From assembly GCA_963724625.1 (NCBI GenBank), contig CAVRVO010000004.1:248001-312000 (forward strand): a DNA stretch of 64,000 bases, written 5' to 3'. Below, one piece after another: positions 8,654-17,863 of this stretch. The notes under the pieces were generated by a model. The model had not been told where the DNA came from. It worked only from the letters and a program-made list of their open reading frames with translations, and searched no databases. The DNA is from DATBVX01 sp963724625. Its GTDB lineage: Bacteria > Pseudomonadota > Gammaproteobacteria > Steroidobacterales > Steroidobacteraceae. The position numbers and the translations under genes are program-made. The stretch's first letter is position 1. Each line of letters begins with the position of its first letter.

Positions 8654-8959
8654 GTGTCTGAAGTCATCGCTCAATTCTTCGGTGTCGTGATCACCCCCTG
8701 GAAGCTGGTTGGTTACCTGGGAGTAGCGCTCTTTACGGCGCGCTGGTTCGTGCAGCTCATTGCGTCAAAGCGGCGTGGCAAGCCGGTCCTGCCGCGGCTC
8801 TTCTGGTACATGAGTATCTCGGGAAGCCTGTTGCTGCTCTCGTATTTCATCTTCGGTAAGAACGACTCGGTTGGCATCCTGGCCAACCTGTTTCCAGCCC
8901 TTACGGCCCTCTATAACCTCTGGCTGGACATGAAGCACCGCGCAACCCTGCAAGCCTGA
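8654..8959 (+). CDS. LAB_N-domain membrane protein
   Basis: This 101-residue integral membrane protein resembles the N-terminal domain of lipid-A-disaccharide synthase (LAB_N). Motifs are WKLVGYLGVALFTARWFVQL, then SISGSLLLLSYFIFGKNDSV and LFPALTALYNLWLDMKHR, giving about three transmembrane helices. Stand-alone LAB_N proteins often sit near lipid A or glycan-modification genes; a catalytic role is unproven. The start is a GTG with GGAGG 5 bases upstream. It is transcribed divergently from the trp operon. Confidence 0.85.
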   Translation: MSEVIAQFFGVVITPWKLVGYLGVALFTARWFVQLIASKRRGKPVLPRLFWYMSISGSLLLLSYFIFGKNDSVGILANLFPALTALYNLWLDMKHRATLQA

Positions 8960-9014
8960 AGAGCGATTGATTACCACTCCTTCCTGCGTCCAACGCAGAC
9001 ATTAGGACTGCGCA

Positions 9015-9659
9015 GTGACCGACGAAACGCCACAGGAACAAGCCCTGGTCCGCCGCATGCTGGCCGGCGAGGAAAGGGCGTTCACGGCGTTCTTCGAAGG
9101 CTATTTCGCGCGCCTGTATCGCTTCGCGCTGCCGCGGCTGAATGCGGATTCCCAGGCCACACGCGAGGTAGTACAGGCAACGCTGACCAAAGCGATGCGC
9201 CGGATGTCCGACTTCCGTGGCGAGGCAGCACTCTTTACCTGGTTGTGCCAGATCTGCCGGCGAGAAGTCGTCGACTACCTGCGTGCGCACAAGCGGTATT
9301 CGGATCGCGTCGTGCTGATCGAAGACAGCCCCGACTTGCGCGCGGCAATCGAGTCCATCGAGGCCCCGGAAGAGTTTGACCTGGCCCTCACTTACAGCCG
9401 GGAGGAGCTGGGGCGAATGGTGCGCTCGGTCCTCGATCGCCTCCCGCCGCGCTACGGCGATGCACTTGAGTGGAAATATGTAGAAGGTCGAACGGTCGAG
9501 GAAATTGGCGAACGGCTGGGCATCGGCCACACCGCGGCGCAGTCCTTGCTCGCGCGGGCGCGCGAAGCGTTTCGCCAGGCGATCGAGACAGTGTTTGGTG
9601 CGGCGGCACGAGACATTCGCGAAGTCTTGAGAACCGGCAGCAATCATGAACAGCACTGA
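9015..9659 (+). CDS. ECF-type RNA polymerase sigma factor
   Basis: This 214-residue sigma70-family protein lacks regions 1 and 3. Sigma-2 spans about residues 10-95 (FFEGYFARLYRFALPR, EVVQATLTKAM, FRGEAALFTWLCQI). Sigma-4 spans about 130-185 (LPPRYGDALEWKYVEGRTVE then IGERLGIGHTAAQSLLARAR). The start is a GTG. It overlaps the downstream FecR-like anti-sigma gene by 14 bases, followed by a TonB-dependent receptor with an STN domain. This three-gene set is the cell-surface signalling pattern in which the receptor senses a ligand and releases the sigma factor. No uptake or biosynthesis cargo genes identify the ligand. Confidence 0.93.
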   Translation: MTDETPQEQALVRRMLAGEERAFTAFFEGYFARLYRFALPRLNADSQATREVVQATLTKAMRRMSDFRGEAALFTWLCQICRREVVDYLRAHKRYSDRVVLIEDSPDLRAAIESIEAPEEFDLALTYSREELGRMVRSVLDRLPPRYGDALEWKYVEGRTVEEIGERLGIGHTAAQSLLARAREAFRQAIETVFGAAARDIREVLRTGSNHEQH

Positions 9660-10647
9660 CGAACCCAACTCCGACAATGGCGACCTGGACCGCCTGTTGC
9701 ACGTCGCCGGTCCCCGGGTCCAGCCGCCCGAAGACCTGGAGCGCGAAGTGCGCGCCGCGGTTCACCGGGAATGGCGGGCTGTCGTCACCGCTCGCGCACG
9801 TCGCCGTCGGTTCGTGCAGGTCGCAATCGCGGCTGGCCTCGGTGCGGTGGCCCTGACAGTCTGGCTACTGAACCAGGCGCCGACACCGTCAGTCGTCGTC
9901 GCCAGTATCGAGCGCTTGATCGAAGGCGGCACGGTGAGTTCCGAGGGTCCGGCCAGCGCGCAGCCACTCGCCGAGAAACAGGAACTACATGCCGGAGATA
10001 CGCTCTCGACCGGCGTCAACGGTGGTGTCCTGATCCGTCTCACCGATGGCATCTCGGTCCGATTGGATCGGAACAGTATCGTGCGACTTGCCTCCCGCGA
10101 CGAAATTGCACTGAATACGGGCGCGCTCTATGTCGATGCAGGCACCACGGCGCACAGCGAGCTGCGGGTGCAGACGCCTGCAGGAGTCGTGCGGCACGTC
10201 GGGACTCAATACGAAGTGCGCCTGGTTGATTCGGACACGCGCATTCGCGTACGTGAGGGGCGCGTGCAGTTTTCAGCGCCGGGCGGCGCGCGGGTGGTTG
10301 GCGAGGCTGGCACGCAGCTGACGATCCTCGCGGACGGCGAAGCGCACAGTGAGGCCATCGCGCTGAGCGGCGCTGACTGGTCGTGGATCGGCCGAGTTGC
10401 GCCCCAATTTGCGATCGAAAATCGAACCCTGCCCGAATTTCTGCAGTGGGCCAGTCGCGAGCTGGGTCGGGAAGTCGTCTATGCGACTCCGGCCACTCGC
10501 GAAGAGGCAGCCGGCATACACTTGCGCGGCTCGATCGAAGGACTGGCGCCGGATGCGGCACTTGCGGCCGTGCTGTCAACGACGCGCCTGACGAGCACAG
10601 AAAAGAACGACCGGATCCTCATCGAACTGCCAGCAACAGCGAACTGA
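9646..10647 (+). CDS. FecR-like anti-sigma factor with C-terminal STN-like domain
   Basis: This 333-residue protein has a cytoplasmic N-terminus that would bind the sigma factor and a transmembrane helix at about residues 55-73 (VAIAAGLGAVALTVWLL). A periplasmic FecR domain follows (GDTLSTGVNGGVLIRLTDG near residues 122-140, then SELRVQTPAGVVRHVGTQYE). The last ~75 residues (LPEFLQWASRELGREVVYAT onward) resemble a short STN/secretin-type domain that could contact the receptor plug. It is translationally coupled to the sigma gene by a 14-base overlap. Confidence 0.9.
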   Translation: MNSTDEPNSDNGDLDRLLHVAGPRVQPPEDLEREVRAAVHREWRAVVTARARRRRFVQVAIAAGLGAVALTVWLLNQAPTPSVVVASIERLIEGGTVSSEGPASAQPLAEKQELHAGDTLSTGVNGGVLIRLTDGISVRLDRNSIVRLASRDEIALNTGALYVDAGTTAHSELRVQTPAGVVRHVGTQYEVRLVDSDTRIRVREGRVQFSAPGGARVVGEAGTQLTILADGEAHSEAIALSGADWSWIGRVAPQFAIENRTLPEFLQWASRELGREVVYATPATREEAAGIHLRGSIEGLAPDAALAAVLSTTRLTSTEKNDRILIELPATAN

Positions 10648-10740
10648 CAATCTGGCATCGCCGCAAACGCGTTCCGGCAACGCGGCGGATGGCGTTATGA
10701 TCGTGGCCCCTAAGCGCCTGTGCGCACACGATCGGCCACG

Positions 10741-13110
10741 ATGCGGACGTTTGTTCAGCCTTTCCCGGGCCGCCGTCACTGCGTGCGTGCGCATCTGGCC
10801 CTTTTCGTTGCCGTCTGCATCACGGTTGCGACGCTGACGAGCGCGGTGGCAGCCACGGAACACTACGTGGGCCGACCGCTCGTAGATGTGATCGAGGAAT
10901 TGCGCCAGGGCGGCCTGCGTCTCATCTACAACACGCAGCTGGTTCCCAGCTCACTTCGTGTCACTCGCGAACCTGTCAGCGCCGATCCGGTCCGGATGCT
11001 CGAGGCCATGCTCGAGCCCCATGGCCTCGGCCTGTCCAGTGTGGGCGAGGGCGTCTACGCCGTAGTTGCCCAGCCGGAACACGACGCGCCGCCGGCAACC
11101 GCGACTGCGGAATCGAGGCCTGCGCAGGAACCCTTGCAGGAAGTCGTCGTCACTACCAGCCGCTATGGTCTCGCCAACGAAGCCCTCGACTCACAAACAT
11201 TCCTGACCCAGGCGGAGCTCGAAAGCCTGCCGAAACTCGCCGATGAGTCCCTGCGAGCCGTACATCGCCTGCCCGGCGCGGCATCGAACGGTGTTTCGGG
11301 CCTCGCTCACATCCGTGGCGGCGACGAGAACGAAACGCAGATCCTGCTGAACGGCCTGGCACTGTCGGAGCCGTTCCACCTCAAGGACTTTCTGAGCCCG
11401 ATGAGCGTGCTCGATTCACGCATGATCGGCAGCATTGATGTCTCCCTGGGTGGCTTCACCGTGGATCAGGGGGATCGGATGAGTGCAGTTGTGGATTCCA
11501 GCACGGTCAGGGCGCCCGAAGACCTGTACTTCGAGCTCGGGGTGAGCCTCTTTCACAGCGGTGGTCTCGCGGCGGGCAAGAGCGATGCAGGGAAGCTCAA
11601 CTGGCTCGTGGCGATGAGGCGCAGCAACCTGGACGAGGTCGCGGATGCGATCGGCAAGGAGATTGGCGAGCCGAACTACAACGACATGTTCGGCCGGCTG
11701 GAGTTCGCGCCTTCGGATGACACTACGATCGCGTTCAACGTGCTCTCCTCGATCGACCGGATTACGGCGCTCGCAAGCTCGACCAACGAGGAAGCGCGCG
11801 CGGTCTACCGCAACAACTACTACTGGACGGAGGTCGATCATGATTGGTCGGCGGCCGCGCACAGTCGGCTCATCGCCTCGTACACCGACGTCGACAACGA
11901 TCGCGACGGAACTTTGGATGATCCGGCGCGCCAGTTTGGCACCGTGCATGATTCTCGCGCATACGAAATCCTCGGCATGCGCCTGGAGAACGAATACGTG
12001 ACATCGCGGTTCGTGCACCGGTTAGGGCTCGAACTGCGCGCGCTCAATGCGGAATACAGCTATATGAGCGAGGTCACAAATGAACCTGATTTTCCCCTTC
12101 CCGGCGATCCTGGCAGCGAAACGACTCGCGACCTCGACCCATCTCCAAGTGGGAATTCGCTGGCCGCGTTTATCAGCAGCCGTTTCCGCGCCACCGGGCG
12201 TCTGACTGCGGAGGTCGGCCTGCGCTGGGATCGTCAGACCTATGGCAACCTGCAGGCGGACACCCAACTTAGCCCGCGTCTCAACCTGCTGTTCGACGTA
12301 CGCACCGGGACGCGTGTCCGCGCGAGCTGGGGGCGGTTTTTTCAGCCACAGGCGATTGATGAACTGCAGGTCGAGGATGGCGTAGATCGGTTCTTCAGCG
12401 CGCAACGCTCCGACCAGACGATCCTGAGCTTCGAGCAGGACATGCGTAACCAGATCCAGCTGCGCATCGAGGTCTATCGCAAGCAATACTCACACCTGAA
12501 GACGCGCTTCGAGAACGCATTCGACCAGCTTCGGCTGCTGCCCGAGTTGCAACCGGATCGCGTTGCCATCGTCCCGTCGTCTGCGAGCGCCCACGGCGCC
12601 GAAATTCTGTTGTCCCGCCGCAGCTCGGGTCCATGGAACTGGTGGGCGAGCTATTCCTGGTCTGAGGCCACGGATCGTATTGACGGAGTCGATGTGGCAC
12701 GCAGCTGGGACCAGCGTAGCGCGGTACAGGCCGGCGTCCACTGGTCCGATGTATTTTGGGACGTCACCGTGGCGGGCACGTATCACAGCGCCTGGCCGAC
12801 GACCGCGCTGAGCGTCGTGACCACCACCGACGCGGCCGGAAATCCGGTCGAGTCTGTCGCAGTCGGGGCGCGCAATGCCGAGCGCATCGGTGATTTCCGC
12901 TCGCTCGACCTGCGCGTCAGCCGACGATTCCCGCTCTCCCACGGGGAGATCGACACGTTCATCGAAGTGACCAATGCCCTTGGGGATCGCAATCCGTGTT
13001 GCGTGCAGTACAACGTCACCGAGACGCCGGACGGCGAGATCGATCTCGGCGCATCGGTACGCAACTGGCCGGAGATCGTTCCATCGCTCGGCGTGCTGTG
13101 GAAGTTCTAG
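10741..13110 (+). CDS. TonB-dependent receptor with N-terminal STN domain
   Basis: The product is about 789 residues. A signal peptide ends near residue 38 (TSAVAATEH), and an STN signalling domain covers about residues 40-105 (VGRPLVDVIEELRQGGLRLI). A plug domain begins near EVVVTTSRYG and contains LAHIRGGDENETQILLNGL. A 22-strand type beta-barrel should follow, ending in a short C-terminal strand with terminal F (SLGVLWKF). I chose the ATG at 10741 because it gives a normal signal peptide; a GTG at 10720 in the same frame is possible. With the upstream ECF sigma and FecR genes it forms a transmembrane signalling system. The substrate is unknown. Confidence 0.92.
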   Translation: MRTFVQPFPGRRHCVRAHLALFVAVCITVATLTSAVAATEHYVGRPLVDVIEELRQGGLRLIYNTQLVPSSLRVTREPVSADPVRMLEAMLEPHGLGLSSVGEGVYAVVAQPEHDAPPATATAESRPAQEPLQEVVVTTSRYGLANEALDSQTFLTQAELESLPKLADESLRAVHRLPGAASNGVSGLAHIRGGDENETQILLNGLALSEPFHLKDFLSPMSVLDSRMIGSIDVSLGGFTVDQGDRMSAVVDSSTVRAPEDLYFELGVSLFHSGGLAAGKSDAGKLNWLVAMRRSNLDEVADAIGKEIGEPNYNDMFGRLEFAPSDDTTIAFNVLSSIDRITALASSTNEEARAVYRNNYYWTEVDHDWSAAAHSRLIASYTDVDNDRDGTLDDPARQFGTVHDSRAYEILGMRLENEYVTSRFVHRLGLELRALNAEYSYMSEVTNEPDFPLPGDPGSETTRDLDPSPSGNSLAAFISSRFRATGRLTAEVGLRWDRQTYGNLQADTQLSPRLNLLFDVRTGTRVRASWGRFFQPQAIDELQVEDGVDRFFSAQRSDQTILSFEQDMRNQIQLRIEVYRKQYSHLKTRFENAFDQLRLLPELQPDRVAIVPSSASAHGAEILLSRRSSGPWNWWASYSWSEATDRIDGVDVARSWDQRSAVQAGVHWSDVFWDVTVAGTYHSAWPTTALSVVTTTDAAGNPVESVAVGARNAERIGDFRSLDLRVSRRFPLSHGEIDTFIEVTNALGDRNPCCVQYNVTETPDGEIDLGASVRNWPEIVPSLGVLWKF

Positions 13111-13143
13111 GCGCTCGTTTGGGAGTGATGCTGAGGTCGCAGC

Positions 13144-13779
13144 TCAGCGCGGTCGATGACCGCGTTCGAGCGCGTCCTGCATGAGGTTCATGACGTCCTG
13201 CGCATCATCGGCCGGCATTGATTTCAATCCGGCAATTGCCCCTTCAACATTACCGCGCGGATGATTCTGGTTGAGTTTGAACTTGAGCTGGATCTCATCT
13301 GCGACCAGCTCGAAGCCGACGATTCCGCGCAGCATCGCACCGTTGGCCGGGTCGGATCCCGCCAGAGTCCAAGCGTCGGGGGCTTCGCCCTCGTACTTTT
13401 CAGCGAGCGTCGCGACGATCCGCTCGAGCGCTGTGCGATCCGTAACCAGACGCACGCTCCCGTAGATGTGAGCAACCGCGTAGTTCCAGGTCGGCACGTG
13501 TCTGCGCGGCTCGGTATACCAGCGTGGCGAGATATAGGAATGCGGGCCGTGGATGATGAGGAGTACACGCTGTTCCTGGATGGTGAGCCATTGCGGATTC
13601 GGTCGCGCCCAATGCCCGGTCAATGCGACCTGCGCGCCATCGCGTTGATACAGCACCGGCAAATGAGAAGCGAACGGCGCGCCCTCCACGCTGGAAACAA
13701 GTGTTGCGAACGCATCGTGTGAGACGAGCCAGTCGAGGCGCGTGAGATCCGCCTCTCTGAAATGGTCCGGAACGTACAT
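13144..13779 (-). CDS. PaiB-like FMN-binding protein
   Basis: A 211-residue protein starting MYVPDHFREADLTRLDWL, the typical PaiB / 'FMN-binding negative transcriptional regulator' N-terminus. Other family motifs are FASHLPVLYQ, GHWARPNPQW and HGPHSYISPRWY, then VPTWNYAVAHIYG. The fold is a split-barrel flavin binder. PaiB in Bacillus affects sporulation and protease expression, but the role in proteobacteria is unclear. It is convergent with the TonB receptor (33 bases between stops) and lies downstream of the DUF4870 gene with a 14-base gap. Confidence 0.9.
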   Translation of the reverse strand: MYVPDHFREADLTRLDWLVSHDAFATLVSSVEGAPFASHLPVLYQRDGAQVALTGHWARPNPQWLTIQEQRVLLIIHGPHSYISPRWYTEPRRHVPTWNYAVAHIYGSVRLVTDRTALERIVATLAEKYEGEAPDAWTLAGSDPANGAMLRGIVGFELVADEIQLKFKLNQNHPRGNVEGAIAGLKSMPADDAQDVMNLMQDALERGHRPR

Positions 13780-13793
13780 CCGCTTTTGGTGGG

Positions 13794-14168
13794 TCAGGAG
13801 ATCAGGCGCAGGTTGAAGGGATAACGATAGTTCACGCCCTCACTCGCTTTGACTGCGGCGATGATCATCAGAATCAGATCGACGATCACCAGGATCCCGA
13901 GCAACGCGAAACCGATGAGGATCAGGCACATCACGCCAGCAATCAGTCCCGCAACGAACACCGTGATCTGGAAATTGAGCGCTTCCTTGGCCTGATCCGC
14001 CGCGAAATTCATGTCGTCCTTGCGAATCATCCACATCACCAGCGGGCCGAGAACGCCGCCGATCAAGGTCGCGAACGCCAGCAGGCCGCTGAGGTGGGCG
14101 AGCATCGCCCAATTGCGTTCTTCTTTGCTTATTGTCGCCGCGGTGGCGGGGCTGGGGGCCTCGGCCAT
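13794..14168 (-). CDS. DUF4870 membrane protein
   Basis: This 124-residue protein has about three to four hydrophobic helices. Motifs include WAMLAHLSGLLAF, GPLVMWMIRKDD, QAKEALNFQI and YRYPFNLRLI at the C-terminus, all typical of DUF4870/Tic20-like proteins. The ATG at 14168 (MAEAPSP) was preferred over one 13 codons upstream because conserved sequence begins after the short polar N-terminus. Function is unknown. It probably shares a transcript with the PaiB-like gene. Confidence 0.88.
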   Translation of the reverse strand: MAEAPSPATAATISKEERNWAMLAHLSGLLAFATLIGGVLGPLVMWMIRKDDMNFAADQAKEALNFQITVFVAGLIAGVMCLILIGFALLGILVIVDLILMIIAAVKASEGVNYRYPFNLRLIS

Positions 14169-14280
14169 GGGACCTCCGAAGACAGGGCTCCGTGACGAAG
14201 TGTACACGGCTCCGCGTGCGTGTCGCGGACGACAACGATGTCAAAAGGTGGTCTTGCTGCAGACTTTGCTGCAGCCGTGG

Positions 14281-15411
14281 CTAGGCAGTGCCGGAGCGGC
14301 GCAGAGGTTCGACCGCAGAATCCGCGACTGGCGTTGCGACACCCAGCCGACGATGCATGATCGGGCTCGTAGTCGTGTACTGGAGATGTAATTTTTTCCC
14401 AGGCTCCAGATGCGAGTGAATCGCAAATGCGGCCAGCGCAGTCTCGTGAAAGCCGCTCAGGATGAGCTTCTTCTTGCCCGGATAGTCGTTGATATCACCA
14501 ACCGCAAAGATTCCCGGGATACTGGTCTGGAATTTCTCCGCATCTACACGCAGCGCCCGCCGATTCAAATCCAGGCCCCATTCGGCGATCGGACCGAGCT
14601 TCGGATGTAAGCCCCAGAACACCAGCATCTGTGTCGCGCTCACGCGGCGGGTGACGCCATCCGGCGTTCGAACTGAAGCGCCCGCGAGCTGCCCATCCAC
14701 CTCCAGAATTTGCTGCACCTGGCCCTCGAGATAATCGAGCCGACCGCTATCACGAAGCTCCAGCATGCGCGCCACTGAGGCCGGCGCAGCACGAAATTCA
14801 GGGCGGCGGTGAATCAGCACAACGGAGCGTGCACGCTCCACCAGGCTCAGCGTCCAGTCGAGCGCCGAGTCGCCACCGCCGAGAATCAGCAGATCCTGGT
14901 CCGCGAAAGCCACGGGGTCACGCACCCGGTAGTGCAGTGCTCTTCCTTCGTGGCGCTCGGCTCCATCCACCGCCAGGCGCCGGGGCTGAAACGAACCGAC
15001 GCCACCGGCAATTACGACCGCGCCAGCGCGAAAGTGCGTGCCACGGCTCGTGACCACGTGGAAGCGACCGTCGTCGCGACGGTGCACTTCGGTGACTTCC
15101 TGCCCCAGGTGAAGCCCGGCATCGAAAGGACGAATCTGTTCGAGTAATCGCTCCACCAACTCACGGCCAGTGCACACTGGAACCGCTGGAATGTCGTAGA
15201 TCGGCTTGTCGGGATAGAGCTCGATGCACTGCCCGCCGGCCGCCGGCAGGGAATCGATGATGTGCGCCTTGAGGCCAAGCAGACCGAGCTCGAAGACCTG
15301 GAACAGCCCGACAGGGCCGGCGCCAACGATGACGACATCGGTGTCGATCGCCGGACCGTCGATCAGCGCCAATTGCGAATCACGCGACACGAGTTCTCCC
15401 CCAACCATCAT
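14281..15411 (-). CDS. ferredoxin-NADP+ reductase, thioredoxin-reductase-like
   Basis: About 376 residues with two dinucleotide-binding motifs: VVIVGAGPVGLFQVFELGLL for FAD near the N-terminus and LILGGGDSALDW for NADPH. It has AGGQCIELYPDKPIYDIP and a C-terminal GDINDYPGKKKLILSGFHE, but no CxxC redox pair. This is the pattern of TrxR-like ferredoxin/flavodoxin reductases. The start region overlaps the cysteine synthase end: ATG at 15411, or a GTG at 15390 with GGGAG upstream, are both possible. Its place in the sulfate-assimilation cluster suggests it feeds electrons through ferredoxin to the CysI-type sulfite reductase at 20211-21881, as no CysJ is seen. Confidence 0.88.
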   Translation of the reverse strand: MMVGGELVSRDSQLALIDGPAIDTDVVIVGAGPVGLFQVFELGLLGLKAHIIDSLPAAGGQCIELYPDKPIYDIPAVPVCTGRELVERLLEQIRPFDAGLHLGQEVTEVHRRDDGRFHVVTSRGTHFRAGAVVIAGGVGSFQPRRLAVDGAERHEGRALHYRVRDPVAFADQDLLILGGGDSALDWTLSLVERARSVVLIHRRPEFRAAPASVARMLELRDSGRLDYLEGQVQQILEVDGQLAGASVRTPDGVTRRVSATQMLVFWGLHPKLGPIAEWGLDLNRRALRVDAEKFQTSIPGIFAVGDINDYPGKKKLILSGFHETALAAFAIHSHLEPGKKLHLQYTTTSPIMHRRLGVATPVADSAVEPLRRSGTA

Positions 15412-16414
15412 TACCCTTGGTCGACGCGTTGTTTCGAGCGAAGCGCAGTAGGCCCTCGTGCTCGAGCCAGGTGTCATTGAACAGCCGTGAGAGGTATTTC
15501 GCTCCACCGTCACAGAGCACGGTCACGATCCGGTGCCCGGGACCCAAACGACGTGCGAGCTCGACCGCCGCCGCCACATTGGTCCCGCTCGTGCTGCCGA
15601 GAAACAGGCCTTCCTCGCGCAGCAATCGATAGACATAGTGCACTGACTCGCCATCCTCGATGTGCAGTGCCTCATCGATGTTGGCACTGGCGAGATTCGC
15701 CGTCACGCGACCGATGCCGATGCCTTCTGTGATCGAACTCGTGCCGGTTGCCTTGAGCACTCCGTGGGTCACGAATTCGTACAGGCTGCTGCCGGGCGGA
15801 TCGGCAAGTGCGATGATCACTTCGGCGCGCTTCGACTTGAGATAGCGCGACACGCCCGCTAGCGTGCCGCCCGTGCCGGTGGCGGCGACGAACGCATCAA
15901 TGTCGCCTCCGGTTTGAGCCCAGATCTCCGGCCCGGTAGTTTCGAAGTGCGCGAGCGCGTTGACGGTATTGTCGAACTGATTCGACCAGACCGCTCCTTC
16001 GATCTCCTGCGCGGTGCGCGCGGCGACGCGCTGATAGTGGTTCGGGTCGGAATAGGGCACCGTCTTGACGAGGCGCACTTGGGCGCCGAGGGCCTCCAGC
16101 AGCCCCCGCTTCTCGGGTGACTGGTTGTCTGGCATCACGATGACGCAACGATAGCCGCGCTCGTTGCACACGTGGGCGAGCCCGATTCCGGTGTTGCCGG
16201 CCGTTCCTTCGACCACGGTGCCGCCCATGCGCAACGCACCGCGTCGCTCGGCATCGTCAACGATCGCGCGTGCAGCGCGATCCTTCACCGATCCGCCGGG
16301 GTTGAGGAATTCTGCCTTGCCCAGAATCTCGCAGCCGGTTTCGGCACTGAAGGTGTCAAGCCGGATGAGCGGTGTATGGCCCACCGTTCTTGAGAAGCTC
16401 AAAGCGTGGGTCAT
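15380..16414 (-). CDS. cysteine synthase (O-acetylserine sulfhydrylase)
   Basis: A fold-type II PLP enzyme of 344 residues. The PLP lysine lies in LNPGGSVKDRAA (near residue 44). The asparagine loop is EGTAGNTGIG, and the phosphate-binding loop is ATGTGGTLAG. The C-terminal stretch GSTSGTNVAAA and VTVLCDGGAKYLSRLFN match cysteine synthase A/B and related enzymes. It forms cysteine from sulfide and O-acetylserine. The ATG overlaps the cysG stop by 4 bases, so it is in one operon with cysG and cysH. A cystathionine-beta-synthase-like role is possible but less likely here. Confidence 0.92.
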   Translation of the reverse strand: MTHALSFSRTVGHTPLIRLDTFSAETGCEILGKAEFLNPGGSVKDRAARAIVDDAERRGALRMGGTVVEGTAGNTGIGLAHVCNERGYRCVIVMPDNQSPEKRGLLEALGAQVRLVKTVPYSDPNHYQRVAARTAQEIEGAVWSNQFDNTVNALAHFETTGPEIWAQTGGDIDAFVAATGTGGTLAGVSRYLKSKRAEVIIALADPPGSSLYEFVTHGVLKATGTSSITEGIGIGRVTANLASANIDEALHIEDGESVHYVYRLLREEGLFLGSTSGTNVAAAVELARRLGPGHRIVTVLCDGGAKYLSRLFNDTWLEHEGLLRFARNNASTKGNDGWGRTRVA

Positions 16415-17859
16415 GCCGACTTCGCTCGACGCGCCACCGGATCGGCAACAACCGTCGACGCCGGGGGTTGCTGTGCGTCGCGCGCAGCTAGGGTGGCGTG
16501 CATCCTGACGACATCTCCAACGATGAGGAGTGCCGGCGACTTCACTGCCTGTGCTGCGACTTGCTGCGCAAGGGTGGCGAGTGTTCCGACGATGACGTGT
16601 TGCTCTGGAAGTGTTGCCTGTGCGACCACAGCCGCGGGCCGATCGGCTGGAGCGCCGGCAGCAATCATGTTGCCAAAGATGTTCTGAAGTTGACCGAGTC
16701 CCATGTAGAACACGACGGTCTGTCCAGGTCGACTGAGCTCATGCCAGTCGATCGGTGCGCCGGACTCACGGGTGTGACCGGTCACGAAAGTGACTGCCTG
16801 CGCGTGGTCCCGGTGCGTCAGCGGAATCCCCGCGTAGGCTGCGGCACCGAGTGCTGCCGTAATTCCCGGCACGACGGTAAACGGAATGTGGTGCTCGATG
16901 AGCGCCTCGAGTTCCTCACCACCGCGACCGAAGATAAAGGGATCGCCACCCTTCAGGCGGCAGACCCGCTTGCCGGAGAGTGCGTACTGGACCAACAGCT
17001 CGTGGATGCGCTCCTGCGTGACGTGGTGATTTCCAGACTCCTTACCCACGTAGATGCGTTCGGCGTCACGGCGTGCGCGCGCGAGGACTGCCTCGGGCAC
17101 AAGGCGATCGTAGAGAATCACGTCCGCCTGTTGCAGCAGGCGCGCCGCTTTCAGCGTGAGCAGATCCGGATCACCCGGGCCGGCGCCGATCAGATACACC
17201 TCGCCCACGCCTGACGACTCGGCTCGCCTCGAACGCTTAAGCTCACGCCGGAATTCAAACTCCGCCAGCGCTTCACGACCTTCGAGCACGTGAGAGGCCA
17301 CGGGACCTGACAGCACGCGCTCCCAGAAACGACGACGCTGCAGGACCGTTGCGAGGCCCCGTGCCACTCTTCGGCGCCAACGCCCCGCGAAAGCGGCCAG
17401 GCGCCCAAGCGTCGGCGGTAGCAGAGCTTCGATGCGCTCGCGCACGATGCGGGCCAGGACGGGCGAGTTCCCGCTCGTGCCCACCGCAACAACAATCGGT
17501 GAGCGATCGACGATCGCCGGCAGAATGAAACTCGAGTGCTCAAGGTCATCCACTGCGTTGACGGGGATGCCGCGCGCCTTTGCCGCCGCTGCCACCGCGG
17601 CATTCACCGCAGGCTGATTGGTCGCCGCGATCACGACGACCGCGCCATCGAGCACGGCAGGCGCAAACAGCTCGGCCCGATACTCGATGCGTCCGCTGTC
17701 GCGGAGTACCGCGAGCTCGCTTGCGAGAGCCGGCGCGACGACGCGGACCGACGCACCGGCCTGCAGCAGCAAGTCAGCTTTGCGTGCCGCGACGGCACCG
17801 CCACCGACGATCACCGCCAGTCGATTGCGAACGTTGAGAAAAATCGGCAGGAAGTCCAT
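16411..17859 (-). CDS. cysG: siroheme synthase (trifunctional)
   Basis: The product is 482 residues from the ATG at 17859 (MDFLPIFLNVRNRLAVIVGG). The N-terminal ~200 residues are the precorrin-2 dehydrogenase/ferrochelatase domain, with the NAD loop VIVGGGAVAARKADLL. Residues from about 215 are the uroporphyrinogen-III C-methyltransferase, with YLIGAGPGDPDLLTLKAARL, DVILYDRLV and RLKGGDPFIFGRGGEE. It makes siroheme, the cofactor of the CysI sulfite reductase encoded nearby. It lies 4 bases downstream of cysH and overlaps the cysteine synthase gene by 4. Confidence 0.96.
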   Translation of the reverse strand: MDFLPIFLNVRNRLAVIVGGGAVAARKADLLLQAGASVRVVAPALASELAVLRDSGRIEYRAELFAPAVLDGAVVVIAATNQPAVNAAVAAAAKARGIPVNAVDDLEHSSFILPAIVDRSPIVVAVGTSGNSPVLARIVRERIEALLPPTLGRLAAFAGRWRRRVARGLATVLQRRRFWERVLSGPVASHVLEGREALAEFEFRRELKRSRRAESSGVGEVYLIGAGPGDPDLLTLKAARLLQQADVILYDRLVPEAVLARARRDAERIYVGKESGNHHVTQERIHELLVQYALSGKRVCRLKGGDPFIFGRGGEELEALIEHHIPFTVVPGITAALGAAAYAGIPLTHRDHAQAVTFVTGHTRESGAPIDWHELSRPGQTVVFYMGLGQLQNIFGNMIAAGAPADRPAAVVAQATLPEQHVIVGTLATLAQQVAAQAVKSPALLIVGDVVRMHATLAARDAQQPPASTVVADPVARRAKSA

Positions 17860-17863
17860 GGCT

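Noticed and set aside
10648..10740. CGCCGC/GCGGCG inverted repeat between the fecR-like and receptor genes as terminator
   Set aside because: The arms are short and GC-rich by composition, with no T-tract, and the genes are expected to be co-transcribed or separately promoted without evidence from this repeat.
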